Below are positions 35,301 to 46,890 of a stretch of 64,000 nt of DNA, piece after piece. Numbering within the stretch: position 1 is the stretch's first letter; each line of letters begins with the position of its first letter. The stretch is from Otatea glauca (Eukaryota; Streptophyta; Magnoliopsida; Poales; Poaceae), in NCBI GenBank assembly GCA_036346275.1, contig CM070711.1, forward strand, positions 62,969,078-63,033,077, written 5' to 3'. The translations under genes and the position numbers were made by a program. The notes below the pieces were generated by a model, which saw nothing but the letters and a program-made list of their open reading frames with translations, made no database searches and was not told the origin of the DNA.

Positions 35301-36845
35301 GCAATGTTTTTTAAGAAGAAGCTATTTTTGCAAAAACAAAAGGTTAAAGGGATAAATAAGCGAAGAATTCTCATCCACTTAAGTGCAAATCAGGCACATG
35401 ACCGGTGACGTTGATCTTTTGTGTGGGGTACATACTCATAGTACTACTTTCTTATCAGCGGAGTACTACACGCCCATCGTAATGAATTGGGTAGGGACCC
35501 AAGTCCATTAGTTCAGACTTCAGACTGTTCAGTCCTTGGCTATACCAAAATTTCACGTCACAATTCCCTGTAATTCGTACACAATTAATTGAGGCTCTTT
35601 GTTCGTTTCCTTTGAGCAGCATCTCTTGTGGTCAAGGAGCCGGTTCAAATCAAACAACAAAAGTTTTGTTTCACTGCAACCTTGAAATTAAAGTTGTCTA
35701 CATTATCTGTCCTGGCTTCAGAATGGGAGACGTGAAACCCGTGAGCTTTTGATCAGCTTTGAAAAAAGAAAAGAAAACAAAAGCTTCGATCACCTGCTCC
35801 TTTAGTCCTTGAATACGTGTGGCGTGGAGAAACGGAGATTCCCTCTGATCCATATAAACTTTCAGTCCCGAAGTTGCAGTTTTTAAGTAGAGGCAGTACA
35901 CTAACATCCAGCAGCAGATCAAGACCCTAGAAGCTAGTAATAATACCCAAAGACCATAGCAAGCTTGTCCTCGTCCCCGCAAGATGATAATTAGTTGATC
36001 AGGGAGTAGGTCACACATCTACTTTCTCGCTAATCCCCCTTTTAAAAAGAATGTGTTTGCTTCGAGTTAAATAAACTAGTACAATTGCCTAAGAAAACTA
36101 GCTGGAGAAACTGTCATTGATGACCCTGCATGACCATCAAGTAATGACAAGTTGACAACAGGCAATACATAATGCGAACCACAGGAGATGATGTGGGCTC
36201 TCAGCCTCAATGTGATGGAGACCTACTGCACATGCAACATTGGAAGCCAGGTTGAGTTTCCTACTCTTATTCTTATAGGATACATAAATACGTGACGCCC
36301 TAGTTGCAGTGAATTTTGCCAGGTTCAGGCCAGAAGAACACATGTCGATTCTCTCACGTCCTTCCTGCCGTCATTCTTGTTTTGCTTTACCTACATCAGG
36401 CATCAGCAGCAGCATGATTGGAGTCGAGAAATTTGCTTGTGGGTGCAGCCAATCCTTTCAAACTGTGGCAGATTTAGATGTGAGGATGATAGATTTAATC
36501 TTGTTTTAGGAAAGGTTTTAGAATCCGAACAGTATATTGACTTGAAACCGAGTTGGTTCGGTAGTCCAGTCGGACGTTGAAAACTAGTCTTTATAAGGTG
36601 CTGAAGTACTGTAACCAAAGAAACAATAACAAGAACACTTGTAGAGAATTATTTCAACACAGAGTATTGGAGGTCACGAGTTCAAGTCTTCTCGACGATG
36701 TTTTTTTTCTTTGAATTTCTTTTATTTTTCAACAATTGGTATTAGAGCATGAGTTTTTGATCCGTGTATACCCAAGATAATACCGCCCGCACTGAGAAGT
36801 GATGTCACCTGTGATGAGGCAACATCAGGTGGGATGGCGAAGGAT
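32328..36845. other. Gene-free stretch of 4.5 kb
   Basis: Only short overlapping frames; no domain, RNA gene or confident element end. 34190-34390 is GC-rich with repeated GCGGTAGGGAGTGC-like phrases next to CTAGATTTGCAA, resembling a TE fragment. 36660-36690 has a tRNA T-arm-like phrase (GGTCACGAGTTCAAGTC), possibly a SINE remnant. Confidence 0.4.
33496..33553. repeat. 29-bp perfect tandem duplication
   Basis: The unit starting GCCAAGCATAAGGAGCC occurs at 33496-33524 and 33525-33553. Diverged related phrases (GAGCATCGGGAGCTCA) continue to about 33630. Confidence 0.88.
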
Positions 36846-37716
36846 ATAAGTTCATCTATGCTCTGAAACTTCTTTTGGTTCTTGCATTTTTACTTGGTTC
36901 TTTTATGCAACTTGGGTTTTGCTCCACCTCCTTCTAAATGCTAAGTTTCTACCTAGTCTAGGAGGCATAAGTGGTTGATGAACTTTTCTAGAATATGCTT
37001 CAACCCAGCAAGATCCATTAAAATGTACTCCTGCTCAAGTATTGGTTTCCTTCATTTTGAGTCTTTGATCTCTTTGGTTTCTCGTATTCTTGATTGTGTG
37101 CTGCCAAAGAATGAATGATTGATACATTAATCTTCTACAGATCATATCCCAATCATCTAGGCAAGCTTTTAATAAGATTACGAGAGCTTTCCTTAAGAAA
37201 TTAGTTCTTGACTGGAAAAGGAAGGATTCTTGGCAGATTTCATCTTGCTTGTTTGAGGTGTGTTTATTTGGTGTTCTTGCTTGCTGTGATATGTTGAAGG
37301 TTACCTAAGATCATCTTGATTATCAAATCCACACGAGCAAGCTAAGGGTGAAGTCTCTATATTTGACCCAGTTTTTGGTGCAACCTTCTTTAAACTGAAA
37401 AAGGTCGGAATTTTGACATCAATCCTTGAGATTGAAGGTTAGAATAGGTTCCTGACATCTATAGGAAGGTGTACACCAAGTTTCATCCAACTAGTTCGGA
37501 GTTTTTCTCATCCCGTCCAGTGCTGTTTTACTATTCATTCGAACACTGTTCGTTTGGTGCTGTTCATTCGACCTCAACTGGTCGTTGATACTATTCATCC
37601 TATCACCTGTTCGGATTGTCCAGCTCCTTATGTGTTCTTTTGGTGGATTGAATTTTAGGAGGGAAATTTTATTTGGCTCCTATTCAACCCCCTTTAGTCG
37701 CCTTTTCGATCATTCA
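36846..37716 (+). mobile_element. SIRE-like Copia 5' LTR (partial)
   Basis: Ends TTCGATCATTCA directly before a tRNA-Met primer-binding site. Its first 641 bases (36846-37486) recur as 43734-44371 with few differences, as expected for the two LTRs of one element. Its left part is missing or unrecognisable. Confidence 0.65.
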
Positions 37717-37717
37717 A

Positions 37718-37730
37718 TTGGTATCAGAGC
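37718..37730 (+). other. Primer-binding site (initiator tRNA-Met type)
   Basis: TTGGTATCAGAGC, the usual complement of the 3' end of plant initiator tRNA-Met, placed two bases after the LTR end. Confidence 0.85.
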
Positions 37731-37772
37731 TCGGTTTTGCTCTTTCATAGATCTTGACTGGTCTCAAGAGCC

Positions 37773-40740
37773 ATGGCGACTGACAAGTATTCCACCAAGC
37801 TGGAGAAGGGCAAAAACGACTCCGACGGTTCGTGAAAGATCGACTACACCAACAAGGACCGCAATAACAAGAAGCCTCCAGCGACGATCTTACCTGTATG
37901 TGCTTTATGGCTGATGAGAATGGCATCAACGATACCGAGCTCTACAGTAGGTCAGATGAGCTATCTTCTTATGACGAGCCTAATGATGCATTATGTAAAC
38001 TAGGAAAAGTTCATGCTAGAGTTAGAGTTAGGTGTATTGAGTTGCGGAAGGAAGTAGGTACATGGACTCGGGAGTTGGCTTCTCTCATATCTTGTTCCTC
38101 CCGAGCATCTGATGACTGTTCTATATGTGATGCTTTGCTTGTGGAGCTTGAGAACCTAAGGACTATGCATAATAGTGTGTTGACTGAGCTAGATAGCCTT
38201 AGGTTGAAGAATGCTAGTACTTATTTTGTTGATGTTGTTTCTATAAATACTAGTTTTCTTCATGCTCTCACTAGTGCATCTGTAAAAATTGCCATAATTT
38301 GTTTGCTGAAATTGATACCACGAGTAATCCCTTAAGAAGCTATCTTCTAGAAATGCTGAATTTGAAATGCATGCTTCTAAGGACTCAGTCAGCTCATGTG
38401 AGGGCTGTAGGCAAATAAAACTTGACAATAAATCCCTAAATGTCAAGTGTGCTAAATTTGCTAAGGACTTACTAGTTAAGTCACAAGAAAGTTGCCTACG
38501 ATGTCCTGAGATTGAGGGGGACTTGGATAAAATCCAAATTGGGTTTAGAAAGAAGCTAGAGGCCACACCACTAGGATTAGAAAATCCATGTGCGTATCTT
38601 GTGAGGCCCTCAAGATTGAGGCAGCCGTGCTTAGGAAAAAAATGTACATGTTGTTCGTTCTTCTTTGTCTGGCTTTTCTTCATCTTCTTCCCCCTGTTTT
38701 TCCTATGCCTCTTTCTTTCAAGAGTGTGAGTTCCTTATGAGCACTCTTGAGAAGTGTGTAGGAGGCAAGAAGAAGCTCAATCTCATCCTAGACCAGTCCA
38801 GGTTAGCATACTTAATTAAGGTCTAGGATTTGACTGCTTGGAGCACGCTATGACTCATCCTACCACCATTGTATGTGGCTCCAAGAGTGGTGAGATCGTG
38901 GTTGCTCCCAAAATGAGCACCACTGTGTGTTAGGTCTGTTGGGGTTGTCCATGGAATCTCTGACCAGAAGGTTGCTACTCTTGCTGCTTCTACGAAGTAT
39001 TCATGCACCTTCTGTCAGAAGCAGGGTTCCAAATCTCGCCGAATTTCGGTGAAATTTCGGATCTCGGACCACCCCGAAATCTAAATTACCGGCCAAAAAA
39101 AAAATAAAAAAATCTGAAATTGCTACAGTAACCCAAAATTTTGGTTTTCTCACCAAAATTTCGCGTTTTTTGCCCGGTTTTGGAAATTTTAGGGCCAGAT
39201 TTGACCGGATTTGGTCCAATAACCCTTAGGAAAGTCATCTCCTATGAAATTTGTTGAAAAACCGATTTTTTTTAGATATTTTAAAATTTTGGCAGAAACA
39301 CTCTCGGATTTGTATAAATTTGTACAAGCTTGATAATGAGCTGAACATTTTATGGTACTATATTTAGTAGTTTAGGATCACACATAAAAAATTTCAAAAT
39401 AATTGAATTTCATTTGCTATCTTTAAAAAATCAAAAACAGAATGAACATAATTGGGACTGTTATATTGTCAGAATTTTATAAATTTTCTTGAGTGCGATT
39501 ATGATTTAAAATTTTTGTGAGAGATTAATAATTTCATCAGTAACATTATATAAATTTTTAAAAAAAATCAAAATTTTTTGTTTGGTCAATCAAATATATG
39601 TAAGCATTGAACTTGGTTTGTTATATTATATTTCAAAAATCAAAAAGAAAAGAACATAAATGGTATTGTGCCTTGTAAGAACTTTATGAATTTACTGGAG
39701 TGTGATAATGATTCAAAATTTTTATTAGATATTAAGCAATTCCTTATCACCATTCTGTAAAATTTTTAAAATTTTTAAACTTTTTTTTGTTGCTAAAGCG
39801 AATCTATGTATTGATCATCAGACTTTTATCAGGATGTAGCACTGTCTAAATTTTTAAACATTATTTGAGAATGATCATCATTTAAAAATTTTAAATAAAC
39901 ATTTATGTTACATCAGGACCATCCACAAAAATTGTCAAAACTTTTTAACGTGGTTTAGGTAATTTTTCATTTTGTTCAAGTTTGCCGGTAAGCCTTTTAA
40001 CAGGGTAGTAGTACTGTTTGAATTTTTAAAAATTCATACAGTTTGATCATCATCTAAAAATTTTATAAGAGCATTAGAGATACATCATAACCGTGAAAAA
40101 AATAATTTCAAATGTTTATAACGTGGTTTGAGCCATTTGGCATTCGGTTCAATATTGCCGGTCAGCATTTTATCAGGACAGTAGCAATATTTGAATTTTT
40201 AAAAATTCCACAGACTTCAGAATAATCTGAAATTTTTATGAAAATATCATAAATGTGTCAGAACTCTCCAAAAAACATTTCAAAATGTTTTGACATTGTT
40301 TGACCTAATTTTTTCCCGTTGCAAAAAACCCAAAATTTCGCGTATTTCACCCATTCCGAAACCGAATTTTCAAACCTTGGTTAGAAGGATAGTCACCTAG
40401 TATATTTCTGCTTCAGGCGTGCCAAGATCATGAGACGCAAGCGTGTTCATACCCTTAGAGGTATTCAGGGTCATCCCCAGACTCTGAGTGCTCCTAAGGC
40501 ACACACTGCTTCTAGACAGGTTAGAGTGTCGCCTGTTTTTTGGACAACGTTCAGAACTTGGATTTCATATTGTTTATTTGAGTTTTTATCTTGGATCTGC
40601 TCTTGGTCAGTCTCTCCGCCGTCCTTTTGATATTCCTCGAGTTTCTCCTCAAGGTAAATATCAGCGGCGTGAGGTGTTTTCTGGTCGGAGATTTGAGCAA
40701 CCTCACTGGGATGGTCCGGCCTTTGTGTAAGTTCAAGCTC
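37773..40740 (+). pseudogene. Copia (SIRE-like) gag remnant, internally deleted and interrupted
   Basis: Starts MATDKYSTK, the usual start of this gag family (the minus-strand copy has MAIDKYSTK), then jumps at once to a linker (KGKNDSDGS, then a TGA stop, then KIDYTNKDRNNKKPP), so the gag core is deleted. From about 37897 the coiled-coil region continues (CFMADENGIND, then DDCSICDALLVELENL), a second stretch follows (38367-38640, SCEGCRQIKLDNK), and then a zinc knuckle whose CTFCQK part is at 39010 and whose GHLVYFCFRR part resumes after 40387; the hAT element at 39022 splits it. Protease, integrase and reverse transcriptase are absent before the next LTR. It cannot move by itself. Confidence 0.8.
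39022..40379. mobile_element. hAT-type non-autonomous element (CARGGTT family) inside Copia gag
   Basis: Starts CAGGGTTCCAAATCTCG, ends (inverted) CAAGGTTTGAAAATTCGG. Flanks GTCAGAAG (39014-39021) and GTTAGAAG (40380-40387) match at 7 of 8. Length 1358 bp. Five internal modules begin near 39455, 39661, 39831, 40003 and 40177. Closely related to the copy at 16636. Confidence 0.88.
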
Positions 40741-42036
40741 CATTAGTTTTGGTGATTGGTTTAATATTAATGCTTAATTATTGTTTAATGACAAATCTAA
40801 TCATTATGAGACTAATATGTTTATTGAGCTTCATTCTTATTAGTCTCAAATTTGGATGGAAAATGAAAAACCCAAGGTATGCACTTGTATTCACTCTATT
40901 ATCTTAATGCATACTTAGGATTCAAGTTAAAAGATGAACTCTTCTATTACCTTAGTCTAAATATGTGCATTATGTTTCTAAATCTATATATACATGAATG
41001 CACACATCTAAAGAGAGTTGATAACTTAACTTGATGTTTCAATTATCTTGATCCATGTCCTCTTACCATATAATATAAAGGAGCAAGACTTTGAAACAAT
41101 CGTTTGAGTATATATATAACTTGTGTAGTTGTAGTATACTCATGCTAATATAGGATAAACTCATACGCAATCTAAGATTGATTATGTGCATATTGATTCA
41201 ATGTTCAATTAGTTATATGCACATACTTAATGGAGTTTGTTCTATAGTTGATGGTCTAAATATATTGATCCCTTTCCATCACTCAAACATATTTGGATCA
41301 TTACTAACCATCATATTGAGTATATGAAACTTATGTAGTTATATATACTTATGTCAATTTAAATGAAGTTTAAATTGAGTTCGGTTGTCTTTCAATCAAT
41401 CAAAGAACATTTTATCATGTGTTAATGGTGTCTCTTTGTTGATTAAGGACAAACAGAAAGTTCTTGAGTATAAAGAAGTATTAGTTGCATCAAAGTACTC
41501 ATGACACCTTTTAATCATTCAAATTGATTTGGGTTGTGCTCAATCGATATTAGAGACATCCATTATATGTTAATGGAGTGCAAATGATGATTGAGGAAAC
41601 CATGTTTGTTGGACTAACGATCTTCAATGAGTTGTGAAGTAAGTTAAGTCCAAGAAGATGAAAAATCGGGAACGAGAAGTCATCATGTGTTGATGAGCTT
41701 CAAGAGAAGATCCCAAAGTGAAGAGAAGGGCTATAGAAGGTTCGTCATGTGTTGATGAACAACAAGAAGAAGATTCGATCCTAGAGAGAAGATGATTGAA
41801 AATCATAAAAGCTCCAAGTGAATCGCTAGAGGCAAATGTATAACTAGCTAGAGCTAAGGATGTGTTCCTAATCTTTTACCGGTCTCAGTGTTTGGATGGG
41901 AGACCGGGTTGCTAGTTAGGTTGTCGGACTATTAAGAGAGATTGAGTTTTTTAGCTTGAGCTTCATCATGTGTTGATGAGCTCAATCCGATTCACTCTAG
42001 CTCACTCTCTTGGTTGGATTTTGCATGAGCTAAGTA

Positions 42037-42292
42037 TTTGCATGTGTTGCAAATAAGGGTGCTCATGTTAGCATCTTATTTGAATCTTATCGATTTGTTT
42101 TTACATGGATCTATGGATTTGCATGTGTTGCAAAAAGGAGATAGCTCATGTAATATTGGTTTATGTGGTTGTTACATTGAAGCTAAGTTTTGCATGTGTT
42201 GCAAAAGGAGAGAGCTCATGCAACTTGATTTGAATAGTAGTTGTTTGCATAGTGTTAGAGATTTGCATGTGTTGCAAATAGAGAGCTCATGC
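42037..42292. repeat. Four dispersed copies of TTGCATGTGTTGCAAA...GAGCTCATG
   Basis: Copies begin near 42037, 42118, 42190 and 42263, each ending about 25 bases on with AGCTCATG or GCTCATG. A related copy is at 43367. All are within the LTR upstream of its TATA box. Confidence 0.75.
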
Positions 42293-42879
42293 TTTGAAGT
42301 TTTAGCTTATGACTTGATCATGTGTTTATCATCATAAGGCTAAGTGTGTTTGTGCTTTGAGTTTGCAAAATATGTTTTTGTAAAATATTGATGTTTATAC
42401 TTCTTATCTTGGAGCATGAGATAAGCACTTACAAATGTGTTTTGCAATGTGTTGGGATCATATGTTGATCATCTCATAGCTCAAGATTTGTGTTTAAGTG
42501 GTTGGAGTTGTTATTTGCAAATGTGTTTTGTAAATAAGCTGGAAGTTATGAGTTTCGATCCTAGAGCATGTGTTGTTATTTGCAAATATGTTTTGTAAAT
42601 TATCGGGATCATGTGTTGATCCTTACATGTCTAAAGGGTTGATCTCATAGGGTCGTGGTTTATTTGTGAATGAGTTTTGCAAATAAGTTGAGTTTTAATG
42701 TGATTCTTTGGAGTATGTGATCAACATATGAAAATGTGTTTTGCATAGTATTGTGATAATGTGTTGATCCTCACATGGCTCAAAGAATCAATCATTATTT
42801 GTGTTTGATTCGAAGAGAAAAGATATTTGGGTAAAATCTGTCTTAGCTCTGGAAATCCAGTCATATGGCCCTTGTGGGG

Positions 42880-43200
42880 TCGGTAGCACCGGAGGTCCAA
42901 TGCCACCGCAAGTCTGGCCGGTAGCACCAGAGGTTCGGTGCTACCGCCCCTCCTCCGGTGTGGAAATCATAGAGGAGAGTGTTTTTGAGCTGCTCAGGGC
43001 CGGTGCTACCGGGATGTGTCCGGTGCTACCGGGGTACGGTAGCATCGGGGAACTGGCCGGTGTTGAAAAACCCGATAGGGTGTTTTTGCTCGGGTCTGGA
43101 AGGCCGGTGCTACCGATTTCTCTGCACAACGGCTATTTTTCTAGCCAGTTGCCCGTAGGCCGGTGCTACCGGGCTCAGTTGGGCGGTAGCACCGGATTTG
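42880..43200. repeat. GGTAGCACCGG / CCGGTGCTACC inverted repeat cluster
   Basis: About nine copies of the 11-base word occur in both orientations within about 320 bases, with variants (AGCATCGG, AATGCCACC). The opposite copies can pair. It lies just upstream of the LTR TATA box; the minus-strand LTR has the same motif at 45302-45335. Confidence 0.85.
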
Positions 43201-43248
43201 CTGTGTTTCGCCCAATCTTGCCCCAACGGCTAGTTTTCATGTGGGGGC

Positions 43249-43257
43249 TATAAAAGG
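43249..43257 (+). promoter_or_regulatory. TATA box of the Copia LTR
   Basis: TATAAAAGG immediately after GGGGGC, the usual place for the LTR promoter at the U3/R boundary. Confidence 0.7.
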
Positions 43258-44427
43258 ATGCAAGGCCTAGCATTTGGGCTTGCTGGAGCATTTGGGTGTT
43301 TGTAGGGGTTGTGTGCATATGTTACCCTCTTCTATTTGCTTCTAGAGCTAAGAGTGAGCGCTAATTGCATGTGTTGCAATTAGGGGTGCCTCTCCCCTGA
43401 AAGGTTTAGAGGTTTTGATGCTCGTTTGAGCTCTACTCACTTTGTTGTGAGGTTTTGTAAACCTACCTTCCAGAAATGAAAACCTACTTTCCTCAACTTT
43501 GAATTTACTTTACTCATTTACATTATGCCTTTGAATTCAGCATTTAAATTTCGCACATTTGGATTTGCCTCCCCTCCTTCTAAATGTTTGTGGTTGGATC
43601 CCATCACCCTGGTTTGAACCAAGGATAGAACCAAGTCTTAGAGAAGGGTTTTTTGGTTTATTTATGCTCTGTTGAGCTGTGCTCACCTGGGAGTGTGGCT
43701 TAGTAACCATCCCTCTCTAACCAATGCAAGATTTAAGTTCATCTATGCTCTGAAACTTCTTTTAGTTCTTGCATTTTTACTTGGTTCTTTTATACAACTT
43801 GGATTTTGCTTCACCACCTTCTACATGTTGAGTTTCTACCTGGTCTAGGACACATAAGAGATTGATGAACTTTTCTAGAATATGCTTCAACCCAGCAAGA
43901 TCCATTAGACGTACTCCTGCTCAAGTATTGGTTTCCTTCCTTTTGAGTCTTTGATTTCTCTGGTTTCTCGCATTTTTGATCGTGTGCTGCCAAGGATGAA
44001 TGATTGATACATTAATCTTCTACAGATCATATCCCAATCATATATGCAAGCTTTTAACAAGATCACGAGGGTTTTTCTTAAGAAATCGGTTCTTGGCTTG
44101 AAAAGGAAGGATTCTTGGCAGATTTCATCTTACTCATTTGATGTGTGTTTATTTGGTGTTCTTGCTTGCTGTGACATGTTGCAAGTTATCTAAGATCATC
44201 TTGATTATCAAATCCCCACGAGCAAGCTAAGGGTGAAGTCTCTGTATTTGACCCAGTTTTTGGTGCAACCTTCTTTAAACTAAAAAAGGTCAGAACTTTG
44301 ACATCAATCCTTGCGATTGAAGGTTAGAATAGGTTCCTGACATCTATAGGAAGGTGTACACCAAGTTTCATGGATTTTGGATTAACTGATCTAAAGTTAC
44401 AACGATTCTTGTTTTTCAAATCTAAAG

Positions 44428-45110
44428 TTACAACGATTCAGCAAAAGAATCTGCAGTGGATCCAGTGGGATCGGTGACCAACGCCATCGACTGAGATTTC
44501 GTCTTGCGAGAGACGACATCGATCTCATGAGTCTTGAGCCGGGAATAAAGCCTGTCAAGAGTCAGAGTCGATAAGTCGGTGGTGTCCTTGATTGTGGTCA
44601 CCTTCATCTCCCAAACTCGAAGATCAAGTGCGGTCAAGAAGTGTTGAGCATTATCCGAGTCAAGGTATATGCAACCGACTGCTCGGAGGTCGTTCAAAAT
44701 CTTTGTAAATCGACCAAAGCACTCGTCAAGACTATCACTAGCGTGTTGTTCAAACTTGTTGTAATCACGCTTGAATTGGTCATGTCTTACCGTCTTGATT
44801 TGGGTAGTGCCCTCATGATAAGTATCGAGAGTCACCCAAATCTGGTGAGCAGAACAGAGGTGAGAATACTATCATACTCACTGCGGCTAAAACCCTGTTT
44901 GAGGATGTTCCTTGCCTTAGCGTTTGCCTCAACGTCAGCCATATTGCCGGCCGTGACGTTTTCATCAGCAGGAACCTCATACGGGTATTTCACATTCTGC
45001 CATATCAGGAAGCCCTAAGCAATGATATATGACTCCATCCGCGACTTCCAAAAGGGAAGATCAACTCCAGAGAAAATAGGAGGCTTAGTGGAATACTTGT
45101 CTATCGCCAT
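44428..45110 (-). pseudogene. Copia (SIRE-like) gag, opposite-strand copy, broken
   Basis: Begins at ATG 45110 (MAIDKYSTKPPIFSGVDLPF, then WKSRMESYIIA), has an in-frame TAG at 45015-45017, then continues NVKYPYEVPADENVT. A frame change near 44850 leads into HQIWVTLDTYHEGTTQIKT and the main gag body (KFEQHASDSLDECFGRFTKI, then LNDLRAVG and LDRLYSRLKTHEID). It ends at 44428 in sequence containing a 19-bp direct repeat. This is the UBN2-type Copia capsid domain, which packages element RNA. It is the part deleted from the plus-strand copy. No pol follows. Confidence 0.85.
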
Positions 45111-45152
45111 GGCTCTTGAGACCGGTCAAGATCTATAGAAGAGCAAAACTGG

Positions 45153-45165
45153 GCTCTGATACCAA
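45153..45165 (-). other. Primer-binding site of the minus-strand Copia copy
   Basis: On the minus strand TTGGTATCAGAGC, 43 bases upstream of the gag ATG. Confidence 0.85.
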
Positions 45166-45166
45166 T

Positions 45167-46890
45167 TGGAGAACCAAAATAGCGATCAGAGGAGGGTGAA
45201 TGATTCTAAATCTGAAATTTCCCCACTCAAAAATGATTCAACCAAGCCTACAAACAAATTAATCAAAAGGAGCAAATAGGAATGAGTAACTGCTCTGTAT
45301 GGGCGGTGCTACCGCAGGGGGACTGGTAGCACCGGACTCAAGAACAGGGTCTGAAAATAGCACGACTCAAAAGCAAATCTTGGGGAATCTTTAGATCGGC
45401 TAGACAAAAACTTATGAAACTTGGTAGATGTGATCTTAAGGATATCAGGAAATTATTCCAACCTTCAATCGCAAAGATTGGCGTTAAGGTTCTGACCTTT
45501 TTGCCTCGAAAGGAAAAACACACCAAGTTAAGACAAAACAAAATAACTTGATCTTGGACTTGCTCATAGGGTTTTGATGATCAAGATGATCTTGGACAAC
45601 TTCCCACTTGTCACAGCAAGTAAGAACTCAAGTTAAAATCTCTGCAAACACGATCTACAAGAATGAATCACTCAAGAACATAAGATCGGTTTCTTACAAT
45701 AACATCACAATGATCTTTCGAAATAAGAGTCAATAGCAAGTAGAAGGAGAGGCAAATCCAAATTGCGTATAAGGGCATGTACAATAAGGCCACTTCAGCT
45801 GGCTTTTAACTTGTACACATCAGCTTTGGTCTATGTGGAGGAGTGAGAAAAGATGAGAGAGAAGAGAGCTGGCTCTTATTTAGTAGCCAGCTTTGCACGG
45901 GAGTATAGGTAGATCATTTATGTACAAGAGAGAAAATATAGTTATTGCACAATATCTAGAGACAACCTTTAGAGACAGTTATTGTACAAATTGGCTTTTA
46001 GCTTACTATTAGCCAGTAGTTGGTTTTGTTATTTTACTTGCTCTAAGTAGATTGCAAGAATGTAAGTGCGGAATTTAAATACTTGAAAGTAAGTTGCTGA
46101 ATTTAATGCGTAATGTAAATTTAAGCATGATATAAAGTGTTTTCTATTTCTGAAAGGAAGGTTTACAAAGCCTCACAACAAAGTGGGCAAAAATCTCAAA
46201 GAAGCTAAAACCTCTAAAACCTTCAAGAAGAGGAAGGCCACCCCTCCCCCTCTATTTATACTACTCTTGAGTCATTCTCTACTCTTGGATGAGTTCCTTC
46301 TACTCTAAAGACCACCATCAAGGGTTAGGATGACTCCCATACACAGTATTACATGGGCTAACTCGAAACTCAACAAGCACACCGGGTTTTCAAGACATAC
46401 TAACTAGACCCGCTACTCTATCACCTAGACTGCGATCCGATGGTTCTCCTTGATCCGAGTAGCTTCTAACTAGCATCTCATCCATTCCTTGTCTTCTGGG
46501 TTCACAGTGACTCCGTCTCCGATCATCTTCCGGTGATCCTCAACCGTCTGAACCTCCGACGCACCTTGCCTAGTCCTTATCATCCTTCGCCTCACCATGA
46601 TCTAGCACCGACGTCCTACAACTATCAAAAACAAGGAAATATATCACATATCATTGCCCACTTTGCTCAAAATCGAGTCGATGAATCGATATCGAGCATC
46701 GAGTAACCATACTTGATACTTATCGATTCTCAATCTACTCGAGTCACTCGATCACTAGTCTTCGACCAGCCAAAGTCTAGACCACTGGTCTTCGACTAGT
46801 ACAGACTCAAATTAAACTCAACCTTGAGCACCAAAAACTCGAATACAGTCAATTACTCATCACACACTTGGACCTTCACATGGTCTTTCA
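45167..46890 (-). mobile_element. Copia LTR of the minus-strand copy (left limit of LTR at 46.9 kb approximate)
   Basis: Next to the primer-binding site. It shares with the plus-strand LTR, inverted, the CAAGTTTCAT phrase followed by GATCTAAAG, the CAACCTTCAATCGCAA phrase and the GGTGCTACC/GGTAGCACC palindromes. A Tourist-like MITE (45773-46043) is inserted. Confidence 0.65.
45773..46043. mobile_element. Tourist/Harbinger-like MITE with TAA duplication
   Basis: Left end GGGCATGTACAATAAGGCC, right end inverted GAGCAAGTAAAATAACAAAACC, flanked by TAA at 45770-45772 and 46044-46046. Length 271 bp, no coding capacity. The interior has GAGAGAAGAGAGCTGGCTC and AGCCAGC phrases that can pair. Confidence 0.8.

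Larger units (their letters stand above)
40743..44371 (+). mobile_element. SIRE-like Copia 3' LTR and associated repeat-rich region
   Basis: Begins near TTAGTTTTGGTGATTGG, of the kind seen at the start of grass SIRE LTRs, and ends with the segment matching the 5' LTR (43734-44371). At about 3.6 kb it is long for such an LTR and may contain extra insertions. It carries GTGTTGATGAGC repeats (41680-42000), four TTGCATGTGTTGCAAA repeats, a cluster of GGTAGCACCGG/CCGGTGCTACC palindromes and a TATA box. It is cut at 44371, where the opposite-strand Copia remnant begins. Confidence 0.6.

Noticed and set aside
36660..36690. tRNA T-arm-like phrase (GGTCACGAGTTCAAGTC)
   Set aside because: No acceptor stem or anticodon arm pairs with it upstream; at most a SINE remnant.
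41870..41930. Resemblance to the 3' part of 5S rRNA (TTTGGATGGGAGACCGGGTTG)
   Set aside because: Only a short phrase matches; the conserved internal promoter boxes and the rest of a 120-base 5S gene are absent.
42037..42292. Regularly spaced repeats that could suggest a CRISPR array
   Set aside because: Plant LTR sequence; the copies are imperfect, spacing is uneven and there are no cas genes.
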